DNA of 38,313 nucleotides from Mesorhizobium silamurunense (GCF_014843825.1 NZ_JHQR01000043.1:1-38313); one strand, 5' to 3'; shown: positions 1-9,602, numbered from the stretch's first letter. The notes: generated by a model not told the origin, from the sequence alone. A program made the numbers and translations.

Positions 1-408
1 CAGGCCGACGACCGCCGCGCCGACTATCTGGCCGGCGTGGCGGCCTTCAAGGCGGTGCTGCTCGAGGGCGTCGAGGTGGTGTTCATCGTCATCGCCGTCG
101 GTGCCGCCCACGGCCAGACGCTTCAAGCCGGCCTCGGCGCGCTGGCGGCTTTCGTGCTGGTGATGCTGATCGGCCTCGCCGTGCACCGGCCGCTGGCGCG
201 CGTGCCGGAAAATGCGCTCAAATTCGTCGTCGGCCTGATGCTGACCAGCTTCGGCGTGTTCTGGACAGGCGAAGGCCTCGGCGCCGAATGGCCGGGCGAG
301 GATTTTGCGCTCCTTGCCATCTTCGCCGTCATCGCCGCTGCATCCTTCGCCATAATGCGCCGGCTGCGCAGCACCTACACGGCGCCCGCTGAAGGAGTTG
401 CCCGATGA
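1..408 (+). CDS. Membrane protein with an EGxE motif, 5'-truncated by the window edge
   Basis: The frame is open from base 1 to the TGA at 406-408, so the start lies outside the window; an internal GTG at 37 is probably not the true start. The visible 135 residues hold about four hydrophobic segments. The first carries an acidic motif, LLEGVEVVFIV, that resembles the EGxE motif of FTR1-like and COG4280-type membrane proteins. A basic tail follows the last segment. The stop overlaps the next start as ATGA, implying translational coupling. The family is tentative and the substrate unknown; a cation or metal transport role would be inference only. Confidence 0.6.
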   Translation, partial: QADDRRADYLAGVAAFKAVLLEGVEVVFIVIAVGAAHGQTLQAGLGALAAFVLVMLIGLAVHRPLARVPENALKFVVGLMLTSFGVFWTGEGLGAEWPGEDFALLAIFAVIAAASFAIMRRLRSTYTAPAEGVAR

Positions 409-623
409 GAATCATCCGCCTCGTCCTGAAGGAGCTCGTCGGCATGTTCGTCGACGACGGCAGCCTGGCGCTTCTGGCACTGCTCCTGATTGCCTTGGTC
501 GCCAGCGCCGTGAAGCTTCTGGCGTTGCCGGCGCTGGCCGGCGGCGTTCTGATCCTGGTCGGCTGTCTGGCGATCCTTCTGGAAAGCACGCGGCGCAGCG
601 CGCGCGGCGGCGGCAAAGGCTAG
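405..623 (+). CDS. Small two-helix membrane protein
   Basis: This 72-residue protein starts at an ATG overlapping the previous stop by 4 bp, and GAAGGAG lies just upstream as a ribosome site. Residues about 20-40 and 42-60 are hydrophobic, and the C-terminus is short and very basic (RRSARGGGKG). It is probably an inner-membrane partner of the preceding membrane protein, judged only from coupling and size. I do not recognise a named family. The TAG stop merges directly into an intergenic repeat that begins at 622. Confidence 0.6.
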   Translation: MRIIRLVLKELVGMFVDDGSLALLALLLIALVASAVKLLALPALAGGVLILVGCLAILLESTRRSARGGGKG

Positions 624-702
624 AGCAATTCCAGGAAAAGCGTGTAACGGTTAGGCGCGGCGCCTTCGCCGCAGCCTTCCGTCCGGAATTGCGTGAAAAC
701 AA
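622..702. repeat. Palindromic intergenic repeat, GCAATTCC/GGAATTGC family, copy 1
   Basis: The element begins with AGAGCAATTCCAGGAAAAG and ends with CCGTCCGGAATTGCGTG, so the ends are inverted (GCAATTCC against GGAATTGC). The same ends recur at 13169-13216, and a collapsed form occurs at 12597-12616. Short dispersed palindromes of this kind are common between genes in Mesorhizobium. This copy has a longer centre (GGCGCGGCGCCTTCGCC) than the one at 13169. Confidence 0.75.
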
Positions 703-709
703 TAAAGAC

Positions 710-746
710 AGAGCGGTTCGGCGTTTCCATGAAACGGTGAACCGCT
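710..746. repeat. Short palindromic repeat, AGCGGTTC/GAACCGCT
   Basis: Arms AGCGGTTC (711-718 region) and GAACCGCT (739-746) flank a centre containing CGTTTCCATGAAACG, itself palindromic. It sits directly after the previous repeat, in the gap between the small membrane protein and the convergent hypothetical gene, where it could also act as a transcription stop. Confidence 0.6.
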
Positions 747-776
747 ATGAGCCGACCTGAAGGTCGCACCGGCCGA

Positions 777-962
777 TCAGGCCTGGATGGCGCGACTTTC
801 TTTGCCGATCGCGCTTTTGACGAAAAGCTCGGCATGCTCGGCCCACTGGATTTCGGTGACGTTGTTCTCGCGAACCGATCGCTTGAAAGCTTCTCGCAAG
901 GCGTCGAGTTCAAACACCGACAGCCGTCCGAGTGTATTGTGTTTCGATATGCGAACGTCCAT
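777..962 (-). CDS. Small hypothetical protein, 61 aa
   Basis: The ATG at 962 opens a frame of 61 residues that is amphipathic and charged, with helix-like stretches (FELDALREAFKRS and EIQWAEHAELFVKS) and no signal peptide or membrane segment. The composition looks like a real cytoplasmic protein rather than a shadow frame, and no better frame covers the region. I do not recognise its family. It is convergent with the small membrane protein, with two repeats between them, and about 130 bp from the methyltransferase-like gene on the same strand. No strong ribosome site is visible. Confidence 0.5.
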   Translation of the reverse strand: MDVRISKHNTLGRLSVFELDALREAFKRSVRENNVTEIQWAEHAELFVKSAIGKESRAIQA

Positions 963-1094
963 CGCGCCAGCCGACAGCCAAAGTTATACCGATGTATATG
1001 CTCCGTCAGCACGGACTCAAGGCGCTGCCCGTGACTTCTTTTGGGTGCAATCGGCCGGGGCTTTTTAGATTGGACAGCGAATGCCCAATCACGA

Positions 1095-1727
1095 TCAGTA
1101 GATTGTGAACAAGGTCGGCAGCATGCCGATCACACGAAAATGCTCGACCGTCTCGATGAGCGGAAACAAGGCCAGGAAATAAAGCCCATCCCGGAACGTG
1201 CTTTTCAGCGCGCTGGTGGAAAAGAGCCACTGGTCCTGGTCGCGGTAGCGCATCGGGTTCGGCCAGAAACGCGGTGTCCGTTCGGCATAGGCCGTGTAGG
1301 CGGCGCCGAACTTGGCCGTCAGGAACTCGGCCTCCCGGCCGGCGGTGAAGCGGAAGACGAGGAAGCTCGCGAGGCCGAGCATCCCGGCCGCCAGCACCGA
1401 TCCGAACATCAGCCCGATGCCGACCGCTCCGATGGTCGAGAAGAAATAGAGCGGGTTGCGGCTCATCGAGAACGGACCCGAGACGATCAGTTCGTCGTTC
1501 TTCTTGCCGCCGACATAGAGGATGCTCCACAGCCGGCCGAGGAAACAGACGAGCACAAGGCCGAAGCCGGCCGTCTCCACCAGCTCGTGCCCGCTCGAGC
1601 CCTCGCTGAGAAACGGCTTGGAAAACAACAGCAGCACGACGGCCACCACCGCGGCGGCCTGGACGACGATCAGGCGCTTGTGCTGGTCGAACGCTTTTGG
1701 CGCCGACTTGAGCAATGTGTAAGCCAT
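1095..1727 (-). CDS. Isoprenylcysteine carboxyl methyltransferase (ICMT/PEMT)-family membrane protein
   Basis: This 210-residue integral membrane protein has about five hydrophobic segments. Its central region carries SGPFSMSRNPLYFF followed by a glycine-rich membrane helix, the pattern of the ICMT/phospholipid N-methyltransferase family, in which the R-N-P-x-Y segment contributes to the SAM site. A second family-like segment follows near residues 130-160 (GREAEFLTAKFGAAYTAY, then PRFWP). Bacterial members mostly have unknown substrates, so lipid or isoprenoid methylation is only inferred. It is divergent from the response regulator, with a 200-bp gap between them. Confidence 0.8.
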   Translation of the reverse strand: MAYTLLKSAPKAFDQHKRLIVVQAAAVVAVVLLLFSKPFLSEGSSGHELVETAGFGLVLVCFLGRLWSILYVGGKKNDELIVSGPFSMSRNPLYFFSTIGAVGIGLMFGSVLAAGMLGLASFLVFRFTAGREAEFLTAKFGAAYTAYAERTPRFWPNPMRYRDQDQWLFSTSALKSTFRDGLYFLALFPLIETVEHFRVIGMLPTLFTIY

Positions 1728-1817
1728 TCGGTTTCAGTCACTCCGGCCAGGCAGGACGTCATCCCACTAGCCTTTCTCCAACCCCATTGCGAGGCCTGAT
1801 CGGTATTTTCGGTCATT

Positions 1818-1833
1818 CTTACGAATTTGTAAG
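1818..1833. promoter_or_regulatory. Candidate response-regulator site (CTTAC-N6-GTAAG dyad)
   Basis: In the divergent gap between the methyltransferase-like gene and the response regulator, CTTAC (1818-1822) and GTAAG (1829-1833) form a dyad with centres 11 bp apart. A further GTAAG lies at 1851-1855, 22 bp after the second arm. OmpR-family regulators usually bind repeats spaced by about one or two helical turns, so this may be an autoregulatory site. The motif is short and could be chance. Confidence 0.3.
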
Positions 1834-1927
1834 GACCTGGACAGGCGTGCGTAAGCCCGGCTTGTGGGAATGGGTCGTCGCCGATGCTACCATGGCGTTT
1901 GCGATGGAATCCGGACGATGCGCCAAC

Positions 1928-2605
1928 ATGCGACTTCTGCTGGTTGAGGATGATCCGAGGACTGCCGACTACATCGTCAGGGGGCTGGGCGAAGCCGGGC
2001 ACGCCTGCGATCTCCTGCGCAACGGCCATGACGCGCTCGTCGCGGCGACCCGCGATGCCTATGACGTCATCGTAGCCGACCGCATGGTTCCCGGCCTCGA
2101 CGGCCTGTCGATGATAAAGGCGGTGCGCGCGGCCGGCGTCAAGACGCCGGCCATATTCCTGACCTCCATCGGCGGCGTCGACGACCGGGTCGAAGGACTG
2201 GAGGCCGGCGGCGACGATTATCTCGTCAAGCCGTTCGCCTTTTCGGAGCTGCTTGCCCGCATCAACGCGCTCGGCCGGCGGCCGGCGGCGCAGGAGCAGA
2301 AGACCAGCCTGCGCGTCGCCGACCTCGAAATGGACCTGATCATGCGCCACGTGACCAGGCAGGGCCAGGTGATCGACCTGCAGCCCCGCGAATTCAGCCT
2401 GCTCGAGGTGCTGATGCGCGGCGAGGGCCGCGTGATTACGCGCACCATGCTCCTGGAGCGCGTCTGGGATTTCCATTTCGATCCCAAGACCAGCGTCGTC
2501 GAGACCCATATCAGCCGGCTCAGGGCCAAGGTCGACAGGCCGTTCGAGGTGCCGCTCATCCATACCGTGCGCAATACCGGCTACAGCCTGCATGCCCAGG
2601 GTTGA
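1928..2605 (+). CDS. OmpR/PhoB-family response regulator
   Basis: The 225-residue protein begins MRLLLVEDDP, the standard start of a receiver domain. Key receiver residues are present: acidic pocket D8 and D9, phosphoacceptor D51 (in VADRMVPGLDG), T79 and K101 (LVKPF). A linker near 117-128 leads to a winged-helix DNA-binding domain, including LQPREFSLLEVLMR and ETHISRLRAKVD. Longer starts upstream exist but would add a non-family extension. The cognate kinase is at 3047-4426, separated by a YkvA-type gene on the same strand. The input signal and target genes are not evident. Confidence 0.93.
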   Translation: MRLLLVEDDPRTADYIVRGLGEAGHACDLLRNGHDALVAATRDAYDVIVADRMVPGLDGLSMIKAVRAAGVKTPAIFLTSIGGVDDRVEGLEAGGDDYLVKPFAFSELLARINALGRRPAAQEQKTSLRVADLEMDLIMRHVTRQGQVIDLQPREFSLLEVLMRGEGRVITRTMLLERVWDFHFDPKTSVVETHISRLRAKVDRPFEVPLIHTVRNTGYSLHAQG

Positions 2606-2661
2606 CGATGCATGCTCGATCGCATCTCGCACGTCCGGCAGGGTGTCGGTATATAAGCGGC

Positions 2662-3042
2662 ATGTCGATGCTGGACACTGCAAAGCGATGGGCGCGCGGC
2701 ATCAAGCGCGACGTGGTGGCGTTGTGGCTTGCCGCCCGCGATCCTCGCGTTCCCTGGTATGCGAAGGCCGTTGCCGGTGCGGTCGCGGCCTATGCCCTCA
2801 GCCCCATCGATCTCATTCCGGATTTCATCCCAATCTTCGGCTATCTGGATGACCTTTTGATCGTGCCGCTCGGCATCATGCTGGCGGTCAGGCTGGTTCC
2901 GGCCGGTCTCATGCAGGAATTCCGCGACGAGGCAACGCGCAGCGCCAGGCCGGTCAGCAAGGCAGGGCTGATCTTCATGATTGCTGTCTGGATCTTGGCG
3001 GCCCTGGTCTTGCTGCGGCTGTTCTGGCCGATGCCTGCCTAG
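2662..3042 (+). CDS. YkvA (DUF1232) family protein
   Basis: The 126-residue protein contains the DUF1232 signature, SPIDLIPDFIPIFGYLDD, near residues 50-70, followed by a hydrophobic stretch, and a single C-terminal membrane helix near residues 103-122. DUF1232 proteins are small membrane-associated proteins of unsettled function. The start was set at the ATG giving MSMLDTAKRW. It lies 56 bp after the response regulator and 4 bp before the kinase, so the three genes are probably one operon. Its position suggests a link with the two-component signal, but that is inference. Confidence 0.85.
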   Translation: MSMLDTAKRWARGIKRDVVALWLAARDPRVPWYAKAVAGAVAAYALSPIDLIPDFIPIFGYLDDLLIVPLGIMLAVRLVPAGLMQEFRDEATRSARPVSKAGLIFMIAVWILAALVLLRLFWPMPA

Positions 3043-3046
3043 TGCA

Positions 3047-4426
3047 ATGAAAGAGGCACGCCCCAGCCTGCTGCGCAGCACGCCGTTCCGGCTGGCGCTC
3101 ACCTTTGCCTTCCTGTTCGTGCTTGCCTTCATCCTTTCCGGCGCGATCGTCTACCAGCTGATGAGCGCCAACCTGGCGAGACGGCTCGATCAATCGATCA
3201 AGGAGACCTATACGGTCGTGGCCCTGACCTATGCGGGGAACGAAAAGGAGGACCTTGTCGCCTCGGTCAACAACAACGCCGACCTCAGCCCCGACAAGGA
3301 TCAGCTTTTCTCGCTGAGCGATGCCGACGGCAACCATCTGGCCGGAAACTTCACCGCTTCCGGCCTGCCCGACGGTTTTTCGATGTTCGCCGCCAGATTG
3401 CCGGGCGTGCCGCCCGACACGATGTACCGCGCCTATACCGGCGAGGTCGGCGGCAACAGTCTCACGGTCGCCTTCTCGCTGGCCGAGACCGACGAGCTGG
3501 AGACTATCGTGCTGATGAGCTTCGGCTGGGGCACGCTGTTCATCACCGGGCTCGCGATCGCCGGCGGCGCCTTGCTCGCCTCGCGTGTCCAGCGGCGCCT
3601 CGACGGCATCGCCGCCACCATGGTCGACGTCTCGCACGGCCGGCTCGACGCGCGCATTCCGCTGGTCGGCAATGGCGACGACATCGACGCCGTATCCACC
3701 CAGGTGAACGCCGCGCTCGACCGCCTGTCGGGCCTGGTCGACGGCATGCGCGAGGTCAGCGCCAACATCGCGCACGACCTGAAGACGCCGCTCAACCGCC
3801 TGCAGATGATCCTGGAGCAGGCCGCCGACAAGACGGCTGTAGGCGAGGACATCACCACCGAGCTGGCCGATGCGCGCACCGAAAGCCGACAGATCAACGA
3901 GACCTTCGACGCGCTGCTGCGCATCGCCCAGATCGAGGCCGGCGCGCGCAAGGCGCGTTTTGTCGACCTCGACGTCGGCAGCGTCGTCGGCACCATCGGC
4001 GAGGTCTATGCCGATGTGGCGGAGGACGATGGAAAATCACTGTCGACAGAGATCGTTCCGGAGACGAAATGCCACATCCACGGCGATCGCGACCTGCTGA
4101 TGCAGATGCTCGCCAACCTGGTCGAGAACGCGCTTAGGCATTGCCCGCCGGGCACGGCGATTGAGCTGGCGGTGACCAGGCAAGGCGACCGCGTCCTCGT
4201 CCATGTCCGCGACAATGGCCCCGGCACCCCGGCCGAGGAGCGCGAGAAAGTCTTCCAGCGGCTCTACCGGCTGGATTCCAGTCGCACGACGCCGGGCAGT
4301 GGCCTGGGCTTGAGCCTCGTCAAGGCGGTGGCCGACCTGCATGGCGCGACAATTACGCTGGAGAACAACAATCCAGGGCTTGCCGTGATCGTCAGCTTTC
4401 CAGCGGCGAGGGAACCCGCCGCCTGA
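3047..4426 (+). CDS. Sensor histidine kinase (HAMP, HisKA, HATPase_c)
   Basis: The 459-residue inner-membrane kinase has a first membrane helix at about 14-38, a periplasmic sensor region at about 40-152, a second helix at about 153-178, then a HAMP linker. The dimerisation/phosphoacceptor motif is NIAHDLKTPLNRL with His243. The ATPase domain follows, with an N-box (NLVENALRH), G1 (DNGPGTP) and G2 (GSGLGLSLVKAV). It should phosphorylate D51 of the regulator encoded two genes upstream. It ends 8 bp from the convergent AraC gene with no obvious terminator between them. The sensed ligand is unknown. Confidence 0.93.
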   Translation: MKEARPSLLRSTPFRLALTFAFLFVLAFILSGAIVYQLMSANLARRLDQSIKETYTVVALTYAGNEKEDLVASVNNNADLSPDKDQLFSLSDADGNHLAGNFTASGLPDGFSMFAARLPGVPPDTMYRAYTGEVGGNSLTVAFSLAETDELETIVLMSFGWGTLFITGLAIAGGALLASRVQRRLDGIAATMVDVSHGRLDARIPLVGNGDDIDAVSTQVNAALDRLSGLVDGMREVSANIAHDLKTPLNRLQMILEQAADKTAVGEDITTELADARTESRQINETFDALLRIAQIEAGARKARFVDLDVGSVVGTIGEVYADVAEDDGKSLSTEIVPETKCHIHGDRDLLMQMLANLVENALRHCPPGTAIELAVTRQGDRVLVHVRDNGPGTPAEEREKVFQRLYRLDSSRTTPGSGLGLSLVKAVADLHGATITLENNNPGLAVIVSFPAAREPAA

Positions 4427-4434
4427 TCAATGGG

Positions 4435-5301
4435 CTACCTGACGCCCGCCCTGCGGAAATCTGAGGGTGACATGCCGGCAAGCTTGCGGAAGGATTTGTT
4501 GAAAGCGCTGAGCGAGCCGAAGCCCGAGTCCATCGCGACCTTCAGCACGTTGGCGCCCTCATGCATCAGAAGCGCCTGCGCATAGCTCAGCCGCAAAAGA
4601 TTGACATACTCGTTGAGCGTCATGCCTGTCGATTTCTTGAAAAGGCTCATGGCGTATTTCGGATGGATGTCGGCGGCTGAAGCGATGCTCACGCAGTCGA
4701 TGTCGTAGAGGAAATTCTCGGCGATGAAGTCGCACATGCGCCCGACATTGCGCGAGGACTGCTGGTCGAAGGGACTGCCCGCCCCGTGTCCGGACGCGGT
4801 TTCCGGCACCAGCCGGTACGGCTCGAAGCGCACCCGCTCGAGCCGCAAGAGCAGCTCGTTGACGGCGTGTTCGGCCTTGGCCGCATCGCCCGAGCGCGCA
4901 TACTCGTTCCAGCGCTTGAAATTGTCGTTGTCGGACTGGTCGGTGGCATTCGTCACAAGGGTCGCGCCGGTCATCAGCCGGTGCCTGACATCGGCGGGCA
5001 AGTGCAGCCTGAAGAAATGCACCAGGGGCAGGTGCGCGCCGGCATAGATCGCGTCGTCGGTCAGATCGTCCATCTGGTGCGGCAGTCCGCCCCAGAACAG
5101 GCACATCTCGCCGGCCGATAGCGAGATCTCATGCTCCGCCATGCGGTAATGCACGCTGCCGCGGACGATAAAATTCACCTCGACCTGGGCGTGCCAGTGC
5201 GGCTTCAACATCACCAGCGGGTGGTTGTGGAACATCTGCAAAGCCAGCGGCAGGCCTTCGACGCTGCTTGCGCCTGGCTGGTAGAACGGACGCTCCGGCA
5301 T
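4435..5301 (-). CDS. AraC-family transcriptional regulator
   Basis: The 288-residue protein has an N-terminal cupin-like sensor domain (HPLVMLKPHWHAQVEVNF region, about residues 25-120) and a C-terminal double helix-turn-helix at about 190-285, ending GFGSLSAFNKSFRKLAGMSPSDFR, the AraC/XylS signature. The start was chosen at 5301 because GGAAAG lies just upstream; an ATG at 5358 has no ribosome site. It is divergent from the sugar-binding protein gene across 106 bp, so it most likely controls the ABC transporter operon in response to the imported sugar or a derivative. The inducer is unknown. Confidence 0.88.
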   Translation of the reverse strand: MPERPFYQPGASSVEGLPLALQMFHNHPLVMLKPHWHAQVEVNFIVRGSVHYRMAEHEISLSAGEMCLFWGGLPHQMDDLTDDAIYAGAHLPLVHFFRLHLPADVRHRLMTGATLVTNATDQSDNDNFKRWNEYARSGDAAKAEHAVNELLLRLERVRFEPYRLVPETASGHGAGSPFDQQSSRNVGRMCDFIAENFLYDIDCVSIASAADIHPKYAMSLFKKSTGMTLNEYVNLLRLSYAQALLMHEGANVLKVAMDSGFGSLSAFNKSFRKLAGMSPSDFRRAGVR

Positions 5302-5407
5302 CTTACTTTCCGCCAACTTCTTATTCCCTTTGTCGGGGACAAGCCTTCCGCGCCGCATAATCTATCCACGCTCACGGTGAGAGAGCAAACGAAATGGGAG
5401 GATTTCA

Positions 5408-6676
5408 ATGCGCACCACACTGACCTGCGCCACGCTTTTGCTTGCCCTGGGCTGCGGCCCTGCCTTGGCGCAATCCGGCGAACTCACGATCTGGAGCTGG
5501 AACATCGCCGCCTCGTCGCTGAAATCGACGGTCGAAGGCTTCAACAAGAAATATCCCGACATCAAGGTCACGGTTCAGGACCTCGGCAACCAGCCGACCT
5601 ATGACAAGTCGATCGCCGGCTGCGCCGCCGGCGGCGTCGGCCTGCCCGACATCGTCTCGATCGAGAACGGCGAGGCCGAGAATTACTGGAGCCAGTTCCC
5701 GGACTGCTTCGTCGACCTGCACACGCTGGGCTACACCGCGGAAGACCAGAAGAAATTCCCCGACTTCAAGCGCACCGAGCTCGAGGTCGGCGACAAGGCC
5801 TACGCCATGCCCTGGGATTCCGGCCCGGTCGCCGTCTTCTACCGCCGCGACTTCTACGAGAAGGCCGGCGTCGATCCGGCTTCGATCAAGACCTGGGACG
5901 ATTTCATCGCCGCCGGCAAGAAGATCCAGGCCGCCAATCCCGGCGTCACCATGACCAATGCCGACTTCAACGGCGACACCGAATTCTTCCGCATGATCTC
6001 CAACGAGCAGGGCTGCGCCTATTTCGCCGAGGATGGCCAGTCGATCACGGTCAACCAGCCGAAATGCGTCGATGCCATGACCAAGGTCAAGGAGATGAAG
6101 GACGCCGGCATCGTGTCCTCGGCCGACTGGTCGACCAAGATCACCAACAACACCGCCGGCACGGTCGCCACCCAGGTCTATGGCGGCTGGTATGAGGGCA
6201 CGATCCGCACCGAATCGCCGAAGGAAAGCGGTAAGTGGGGCGTCTATCTGATGCCGAGCCTCACCGCCGACGGCCCGCGCGCCGCCAATCTCGGCGGCTC
6301 CTCCTTGGCCATCACCTCGGCCAGCAAGAACAAGGAAGCTGCCTACGCCTACCTGAAATACACGCTGGAAACCAACGAAGGCCAGATCACCATGCTGAAG
6401 GATTTCGGCCTGGTGCCCTCGCTGATCTCGGCGCTCGACGATCCTTACGTCGCGCAAGGCCAGCCCTATTGGGGCGACCAGGCGGTGTGGAAGGACATTC
6501 TGGCCACCTTGCCGAAGGTCGTGCCGAGCCGCGGCACGCCGTTCCAGAGCGATGCCGAGATCATCATACGCGCCGTGCAGACCAAATATCTGGCCGGCGG
6601 CTACGCGGATGCCAAGGCCGCGCTCGACGACGCCGCCAGCCAGATCGCCGCGGCGACGGGCCTGCCGGTCAAGTAA
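5408..6676 (+). CDS. Sugar ABC transporter substrate-binding protein
   Basis: The 422-residue protein starts with a typical signal peptide ending at an ALA-Q junction near residue 21. The mature part is a family-1 (MalE/UgpB-like) extracellular solute-binding protein: it starts with GELTIWSWN, has the AMPWDSGPVAVFYRRDFYEKAG hinge-side region (shown only as a motif), and contains four widely spaced cysteines that could form disulphides. GGGAGGA lies about 5 bp before the start. It is the first gene of a transporter operon and the strand-opposed AraC gene lies upstream. The ligand is probably an oligosaccharide or polyol, not determinable from sequence. Confidence 0.92.
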   Translation: MRTTLTCATLLLALGCGPALAQSGELTIWSWNIAASSLKSTVEGFNKKYPDIKVTVQDLGNQPTYDKSIAGCAAGGVGLPDIVSIENGEAENYWSQFPDCFVDLHTLGYTAEDQKKFPDFKRTELEVGDKAYAMPWDSGPVAVFYRRDFYEKAGVDPASIKTWDDFIAAGKKIQAANPGVTMTNADFNGDTEFFRMISNEQGCAYFAEDGQSITVNQPKCVDAMTKVKEMKDAGIVSSADWSTKITNNTAGTVATQVYGGWYEGTIRTESPKESGKWGVYLMPSLTADGPRAANLGGSSLAITSASKNKEAAYAYLKYTLETNEGQITMLKDFGLVPSLISALDDPYVAQGQPYWGDQAVWKDILATLPKVVPSRGTPFQSDAEIIIRAVQTKYLAGGYADAKAALDDAASQIAAATGLPVK

Positions 6677-6688
6677 TCGGCCATCTTC

Positions 6689-6718
6689 CCTTCTCCCCGT
6701 CACTATACGGGGAGAAGG
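6689..6718. terminator. Intercistronic hairpin between binding protein and permease genes
   Basis: Perfect 12-bp arms CCTTCTCCCCGT (6689-6700) and ACGGGGAGAAGG (6707-6718) enclose a 6-nt loop. There is no T-tract after the stem, so a stable 3' end or partial stop is more likely than a strong terminator. Sequence up to about 6745 (GGATGAGGGGCAGGG) matches the palindromic repeat family seen at 14365, so this is also a repeat copy. Confidence 0.65.
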
Positions 6719-6812
6719 AGCCCGACGGGCGGATGAGGGGCAGGGCCTGCCTTTGCGATTGACGCCGGCAACCGGCGTGACAAACCATCAGGAGTAGAAA
6801 GGAGGAAGGACG

Positions 6813-7673
6813 ATGCGCTACCGCAACGCCACCGCGTATCGCTTCCTCACGCCCTATCTGCTGATCTTCGCCATCTTCTGGATCTGGCCGATCATCAGCT
6901 CCTTCCTGATCTCCTTCCAGGCGACCCGCACCGTGCCGTGGCGCTTCGCGCCAACCTTCAACTGGGGCCGCCTGATCGGCGACCCTGCCTTCTTCAATGC
7001 GCTGAAGAACACGCTGCTGATCCTCGTCATCCAGGTGCCGGTGATGATCTCGCTGGCGATCGTGATGGCGGTGCTTTTGAATTCGCCGCTGCTGAAAGCG
7101 CGCGGCCTCTACCGCTTTGCCTTCTTCGCCCCGGTCGTGGTCGGCGAGGTGGCCTATTCGGCGGTGTTCCGGCTGATGTTCAGCCTCGATTTCGGCATCG
7201 TCAACAAGCTCTTGAACAGCGTCGGCCTGCCGAAGATCGACTGGTTCTCCAACGTCACGCCGGCCATGGCGCTGATCATGATCGCGGTCACCTGGCGCTG
7301 GGCCGGCTACAACGCCATCATCATCCTTGCCGGCCTGCAGTCCATTCCGGACGACGTCTATGAGGCGGCGACGCTCGATCGTGTCAGCAAGGTCAAGCAG
7401 TTCTTCCACATCACCTTGCCGCTGTTGAAGCCGGTCATCGTCTTCTGCGCCGTGCTGTCGATCATCGGCACCATGCAGCTCTTCACCGAGCCGTTCCTGA
7501 TCACCGAGCGCGGCGGACCGGGCGGCGGCACGGAGACGCTGGGTCTCTTGCTTTATCGCCAGGGCTTCCGCTCGCTCAATTTCGGCTATGCCTCGGCCGT
7601 CGCCTACACCATGGCGGGCCTGGCGATCGCGATCACTTTGGTGCAGCTCTGGCTGACGAGGGAGCCGAAATGA
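6813..7673 (+). CDS. Sugar ABC transporter permease (MalF/UgpA-type)
   Basis: The 286-residue protein has six predicted membrane helices and the cytoplasmic EAA loop that contacts the ATPase (YEAATLDRVSKVKQFFHITLP, about 187-208). In most relatives the loop reads EAAxxDGA; here the usual glycine is replaced by arginine (DRV). GGAGGAAGG precedes the start. The stop overlaps the next permease start by 4 bp. It forms the membrane channel together with the following permease. Confidence 0.92.
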   Translation: MRYRNATAYRFLTPYLLIFAIFWIWPIISSFLISFQATRTVPWRFAPTFNWGRLIGDPAFFNALKNTLLILVIQVPVMISLAIVMAVLLNSPLLKARGLYRFAFFAPVVVGEVAYSAVFRLMFSLDFGIVNKLLNSVGLPKIDWFSNVTPAMALIMIAVTWRWAGYNAIIILAGLQSIPDDVYEAATLDRVSKVKQFFHITLPLLKPVIVFCAVLSIIGTMQLFTEPFLITERGGPGGGTETLGLLLYRQGFRSLNFGYASAVAYTMAGLAIAITLVQLWLTREPK

Positions 7674-8506
7674 CTTCGCGTTCCCAAAGACGGCTCGGGC
7701 GCACGATTGCGCTGCATCTTTTCCTGACGCCGCTGGCGCTGATCTGGCTGTTTCCGCTGTGGATGATGGTGGTGTTTTCCACCATGCCCGACAACGGCAT
7801 CTTCAGCCCCGGCATCGAGCTTCTGCCGCATGACGGCTTCCTCGACAATTTCAACAATCTGCAGCGCGACACCAATTTCGTCGGCGCCATCGGCATCTCC
7901 GTTTCGGTGGCGGTGACCTATACCTTCCTTTCGGTGCTGCTCACCTCGATGGCCGGCTGGGCGCTGGCGCGTTACGAGTTCCTCGGCAAGGGCATCGTGG
8001 TGGCGATCATCTTCGGCACCATCACGCTTCCCTACGCGGTGGTGCTGATCCCGCAATTCATCATGGTTGCGCGCGATTTCCAGCTCGCCAACACCTGGGT
8101 CGCGCTGATCGTGCCGCCGCTCTTCAATTCGCTCGGCGTGCTCTTCATGCGCCAGGCTTTTTCGATGATGCCGGCGGAGCTGTTTGATGCGGCAAGGGTC
8201 GAAGGCGTGAAGGAATGGCGCATCTTCCTGTTCGTCGCGCTGCCGCTGGCGCGGCCGATGCTGGCGGCGCTCGCCATCATCCTCTTCCTCGCCTCGTGGA
8301 ACAATTATCTCTGGCCGCTGCTGATCAACAGCCAGCCCGGCGCGATGACGGCGCCGGTGGCGCTCGGCACGCTGATCGGCCTCACCAAGGTTTCCTGGGG
8401 CGGCATCATGGCCGGCGCCGTCATGCTGACCGTGCCGATGCTCATCGTCTTCGTGCTCTTGCAGCGCCATTTCATCGCCGGCATCGCCGCCGGCGCCGTC
8501 AAATAG
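7670..8506 (+). CDS. Sugar ABC transporter permease (MalG/UgpE-type)
   Basis: The 278-residue protein has six predicted membrane helices. Its EAA-type loop is near residues 167-190 ([17 protein letters not shown], then ALPLARP), retaining the conserved glycine. The ATGA overlap with the upstream permease indicates coupled translation, and only 10 bp separate it from the ATPase gene. Together the two permeases form the heterodimeric channel of a CUT1-type carbohydrate importer. Confidence 0.92.
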   Translation: MTSRSQRRLGRTIALHLFLTPLALIWLFPLWMMVVFSTMPDNGIFSPGIELLPHDGFLDNFNNLQRDTNFVGAIGISVSVAVTYTFLSVLLTSMAGWALARYEFLGKGIVVAIIFGTITLPYAVVLIPQFIMVARDFQLANTWVALIVPPLFNSLGVLFMRQAFSMMPAELFDAARVEGVKEWRIFLFVALPLARPMLAALAIILFLASWNNYLWPLLINSQPGAMTAPVALGTLIGLTKVSWGGIMAGAVMLTVPMLIVFVLLQRHFIAGIAAGAVK

Positions 8507-8516
8507 AAAGGACGCG

Positions 8517-9602
<1,086 letters not shown>

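Noticed and set aside
5330..5361. Possible promoter TTGTCG and CATAAT upstream of the binding-protein gene
   Set aside because: The spacing of 20 bp is too long and the boxes are weak, so it was not listed as a promoter.
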